Shown here: positions 37,293 to 38,604 of the stretch, piece after piece
Layout: each line of letters starts with the position of its first letter
How positions within the stretch are numbered: the stretch's first letter is position 1
DNA from: Candidatus Faecaligallichristensenella faecipullorum
GTDB lineage: Bacteria; Bacillota; Clostridia; Christensenellales; Aristaeellaceae
Reading direction: 5' to 3'
Assembly: GCA_018716505.1 (NCBI GenBank)
Contig: DVJW01000010.1
Span: 1 to 38,604 of the forward strand
Length of the DNA stretch: 38,604 nucleotides
Translations under genes and position numbers: made by a program
The notes under the pieces: generated by a model
What the model was told of the DNA's origin: nothing
Seen by the model: the letters and a program-made list of their open reading frames with translations, nothing else
Database searches by the model: none

Positions 37293-38604
37293 ATGCCAAA
37301 CAGATATTATCATTCGGTAACTTTGGACGAATCCAAGTGCATGGGCTGCACAAACTGTCTGAAGCGCTGTCCCACCGAGGCCATTCGCATTCGCGGAGGC
37401 CGCGCGCATATCATCGACGAGCTGTGCATTGACTGCGGGGAGTGTATAAGAACCTGTCCTTATCATGCCAAGGTGGCGGTGACCAATCCATTGGCCACCA
37501 TAAACCGCTTTCCCTACAAGATTGCCTTGCCCGCGCCCGCGCTGTATGGCCAGTTTAAAGAGCTGGCCAGCATCGGAAGCGTGCCCAGGGGGCTCAAGCG
37601 AATGGGATTTGACGAGGTTTACGAGGTGGCGCGGGGCGCGGATATCGTATCTTGCGCGGTTAAGGCGCGCATCAAGGAGCCGGATTGCCCCAAACCCTTG
37701 ATTTCATCCTCCTGTCCGGCGGTGGTCCGGTTGATTCAGGCGCGCTTTCCTGAGCTCATCGACAATATTGTGGATATTCGCTCGCCCATGGAGGTGGCGG
37801 CCATGGAGGCCAGGAGGGATTTCTGCAACAAGCATGGGGTGGCCCCCAAGGACGTGGGCTGTTTCTTTATTACTCCCTGCGCGGCCAAGATGACCGCCAT
37901 TCGCGAGCCCTTGGGCCAAAAAGAATCGGCGGTGGACGGCGCGATTTCCATATTGGAAATTTACGGCCTGCTTTCCGGTCAGATTCGCCACGACGATTCC
38001 GGAGAGACAAACGATGAGGAAGACTATCATGCCACCCGCTATGGCATCGGTTGGGCCCGCTCCGGGGGCGAGGCCTCGGCCATGGCCATTGACAACGCGT
38101 TGGCCGTGGACGGCATCGAAAACGTGAGCCGGGTCTTGGAGGAGATTGAAAACGACCGGCTGACCGATCTGGTCTTTTTCGAGGGATTGGCCTGCAACGG
38201 TGGCTGTGTGGGCGGGCCGCTGGTGTTTGAAAACGGCTATGTGGCCAAGACGCGCATCAGGCGGCTTATGGACCGGCTGCCCAAGGTGCTGCCCCAACAG
38301 CGGGTGGATGAGGGGCATCTCAACGAAGTGATGCCCGAAATTCGGTTTGACAAGCCCATAAAGCCCATTCAGGTGATGCGGCTGGACAGCGATATCGGCC
38401 AGGCCCTGCAAAAAATCAACCAAATTGAGGAAATCAAACGGCGTTTGCCCGGATTGGATTGCGGTTCGTGCGGATCGCCCACCTGTCAAGCTTTGGCCGA
38501 GGATATCGTAAAAGGCGAGGCCAATGAGATCGACTGCCTGTTGGTATTGAAAAAGCGGGTGAGGGCTATGGCTCAACAGATGGTGGAGCTTTCGGACACC
38601 ACCC
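37293..38604 (+). CDS. Sensory-type [FeFe]-hydrogenase (partial, runs off the right edge)
   Basis: 437 complete codons from an ATG at 37293 (GGGAGAGG about nine bases upstream), with no stop before the window ends. Two [4Fe-4S] motifs: Cys16, 19, 22 and 26; Cys45, 48, 51 and 55. The H-cluster Cys ligands are Cys141 (SSSCPAVV), Cys196 (TPCAAK), and Cys301 and Cys305 (ACNGGCVGG). In catalytic hydrogenases the first motif is TSCCP, whose first Cys carries protons; here it is Ser140, as found in sensory types. A further Cys cluster (Cys390, 393, 398, 415) precedes a probable coiled coil. A PAS or similar domain may follow outside the window. It probably senses hydrogen rather than making it. Confidence 0.88.
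   Translation, partial: MPNRYYHSVTLDESKCMGCTNCLKRCPTEAIRIRGGRAHIIDELCIDCGECIRTCPYHAKVAVTNPLATINRFPYKIALPAPALYGQFKELASIGSVPRGLKRMGFDEVYEVARGADIVSCAVKARIKEPDCPKPLISSSCPAVVRLIQARFPELIDNIVDIRSPMEVAAMEARRDFCNKHGVAPKDVGCFFITPCAAKMTAIREPLGQKESAVDGAISILEIYGLLSGQIRHDDSGETNDEEDYHATRYGIGWARSGGEASAMAIDNALAVDGIENVSRVLEEIENDRLTDLVFFEGLACNGGCVGGPLVFENGYVAKTRIRRLMDRLPKVLPQQRVDEGHLNEVMPEIRFDKPIKPIQVMRLDSDIGQALQKINQIEEIKRRLPGLDCGSCGSPTCQALAEDIVKGEANEIDCLLVLKKRVRAMAQQMVELSDTT

Noticed and set aside
1-38604. CRISPR array, rRNA, tRNA or a transposase gene.
   Set aside because: None was recognised. The repeats here are hairpin arrays with few copies and no regular spacing, unlike CRISPR.

Overview
The window looks like chromosome from a G+C-rich member of the Bacillota, most likely an anaerobic Clostridia-type gut organism. 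This rests on the sensory-type [FeFe]-hydrogenase, the acpS-nnr-mazF and radA-yacL neighbourhoods, the DUF1667 flavoprotein operon, the GH127 arabinofuranosidase, strong AGGAGG ribosome binding sites and many ATGA stop-start overlaps. The genus cannot be named from the sequence. No rRNA, tRNA, CRISPR array, phage gene or transposase gene was seen.

Layout: (1) 1-128 is the right-hand part of a dispersed hairpin repeat. (2) 173-4661 (minus) is a moxR - DUF58 - transglutaminase operon. (3) 4977-10129 (plus) is birA - P1 peptidase - acpS - nnr - mazF - yitT, a cofactor-attachment and cofactor-repair cluster with a MazF toxin that has no partner beside it. (4) 10140-13361 (plus) is a glycerol-3-phosphate-dehydrogenase-like flavoprotein operon (GlpA-like, FAD/NAD oxidoreductase, DUF1667). 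A good sigma-A promoter precedes it, and a strong terminator hairpin lies between that promoter and the first gene. (5) 13416-19250 (minus) is a peptide-type binding protein, two flavoproteins and an amidase. (6) 19388-21496 (minus) is helD. (7) 21680-22087 (plus) is an unrecognised small gene. (8) 22133-23425 (minus) is a membrane-anchored metallophosphoesterase with altered metal motifs. (9) 23602-27331 (plus) is radA, a PIN/TRAM membrane protein, and a SpoIID/LytB-like lipoprotein. (10) 27531-28628 is a ZnuA-like lipoprotein lacking two of the usual metal-binding His. (11) 28635-29036 is a second hairpin repeat. (12) 29078-34249 (plus) holds a GNAT acetyltransferase, an rRNA methyltransferase, GH127 and a MATE exporter. 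(13) 34291-34607 is the third hairpin repeat, inserted in a terminator with a 26-bp duplication on either side. (14) 34646-35410 (minus) is DUF6062. (15) 35545-38604 (plus) is a SPOR-type membrane protein, a DRTGG protein, an RsbW-like ATPase and a sensory [FeFe]-hydrogenase that runs off the window.

The most unusual signal is the repeat family. There are three same-orientation copies, each built almost entirely from consecutive small hairpins. Outer ends are conserved, the internal hairpin cassettes are interchangeable, and the flanks carry direct duplications. It looks like a small non-autonomous mobile element with modular RNA/DNA hairpins, and two of the three copies sit in transcription terminators. 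Secondary leads are the attenuator ahead of the glp-like operon, the hydrogenase signalling module, and several enzymes whose catalytic or metal-binding residues are replaced (transglutaminase, phosphoesterase, ZnuA-like protein). Most genes here are ordinary housekeeping or accessory genes.
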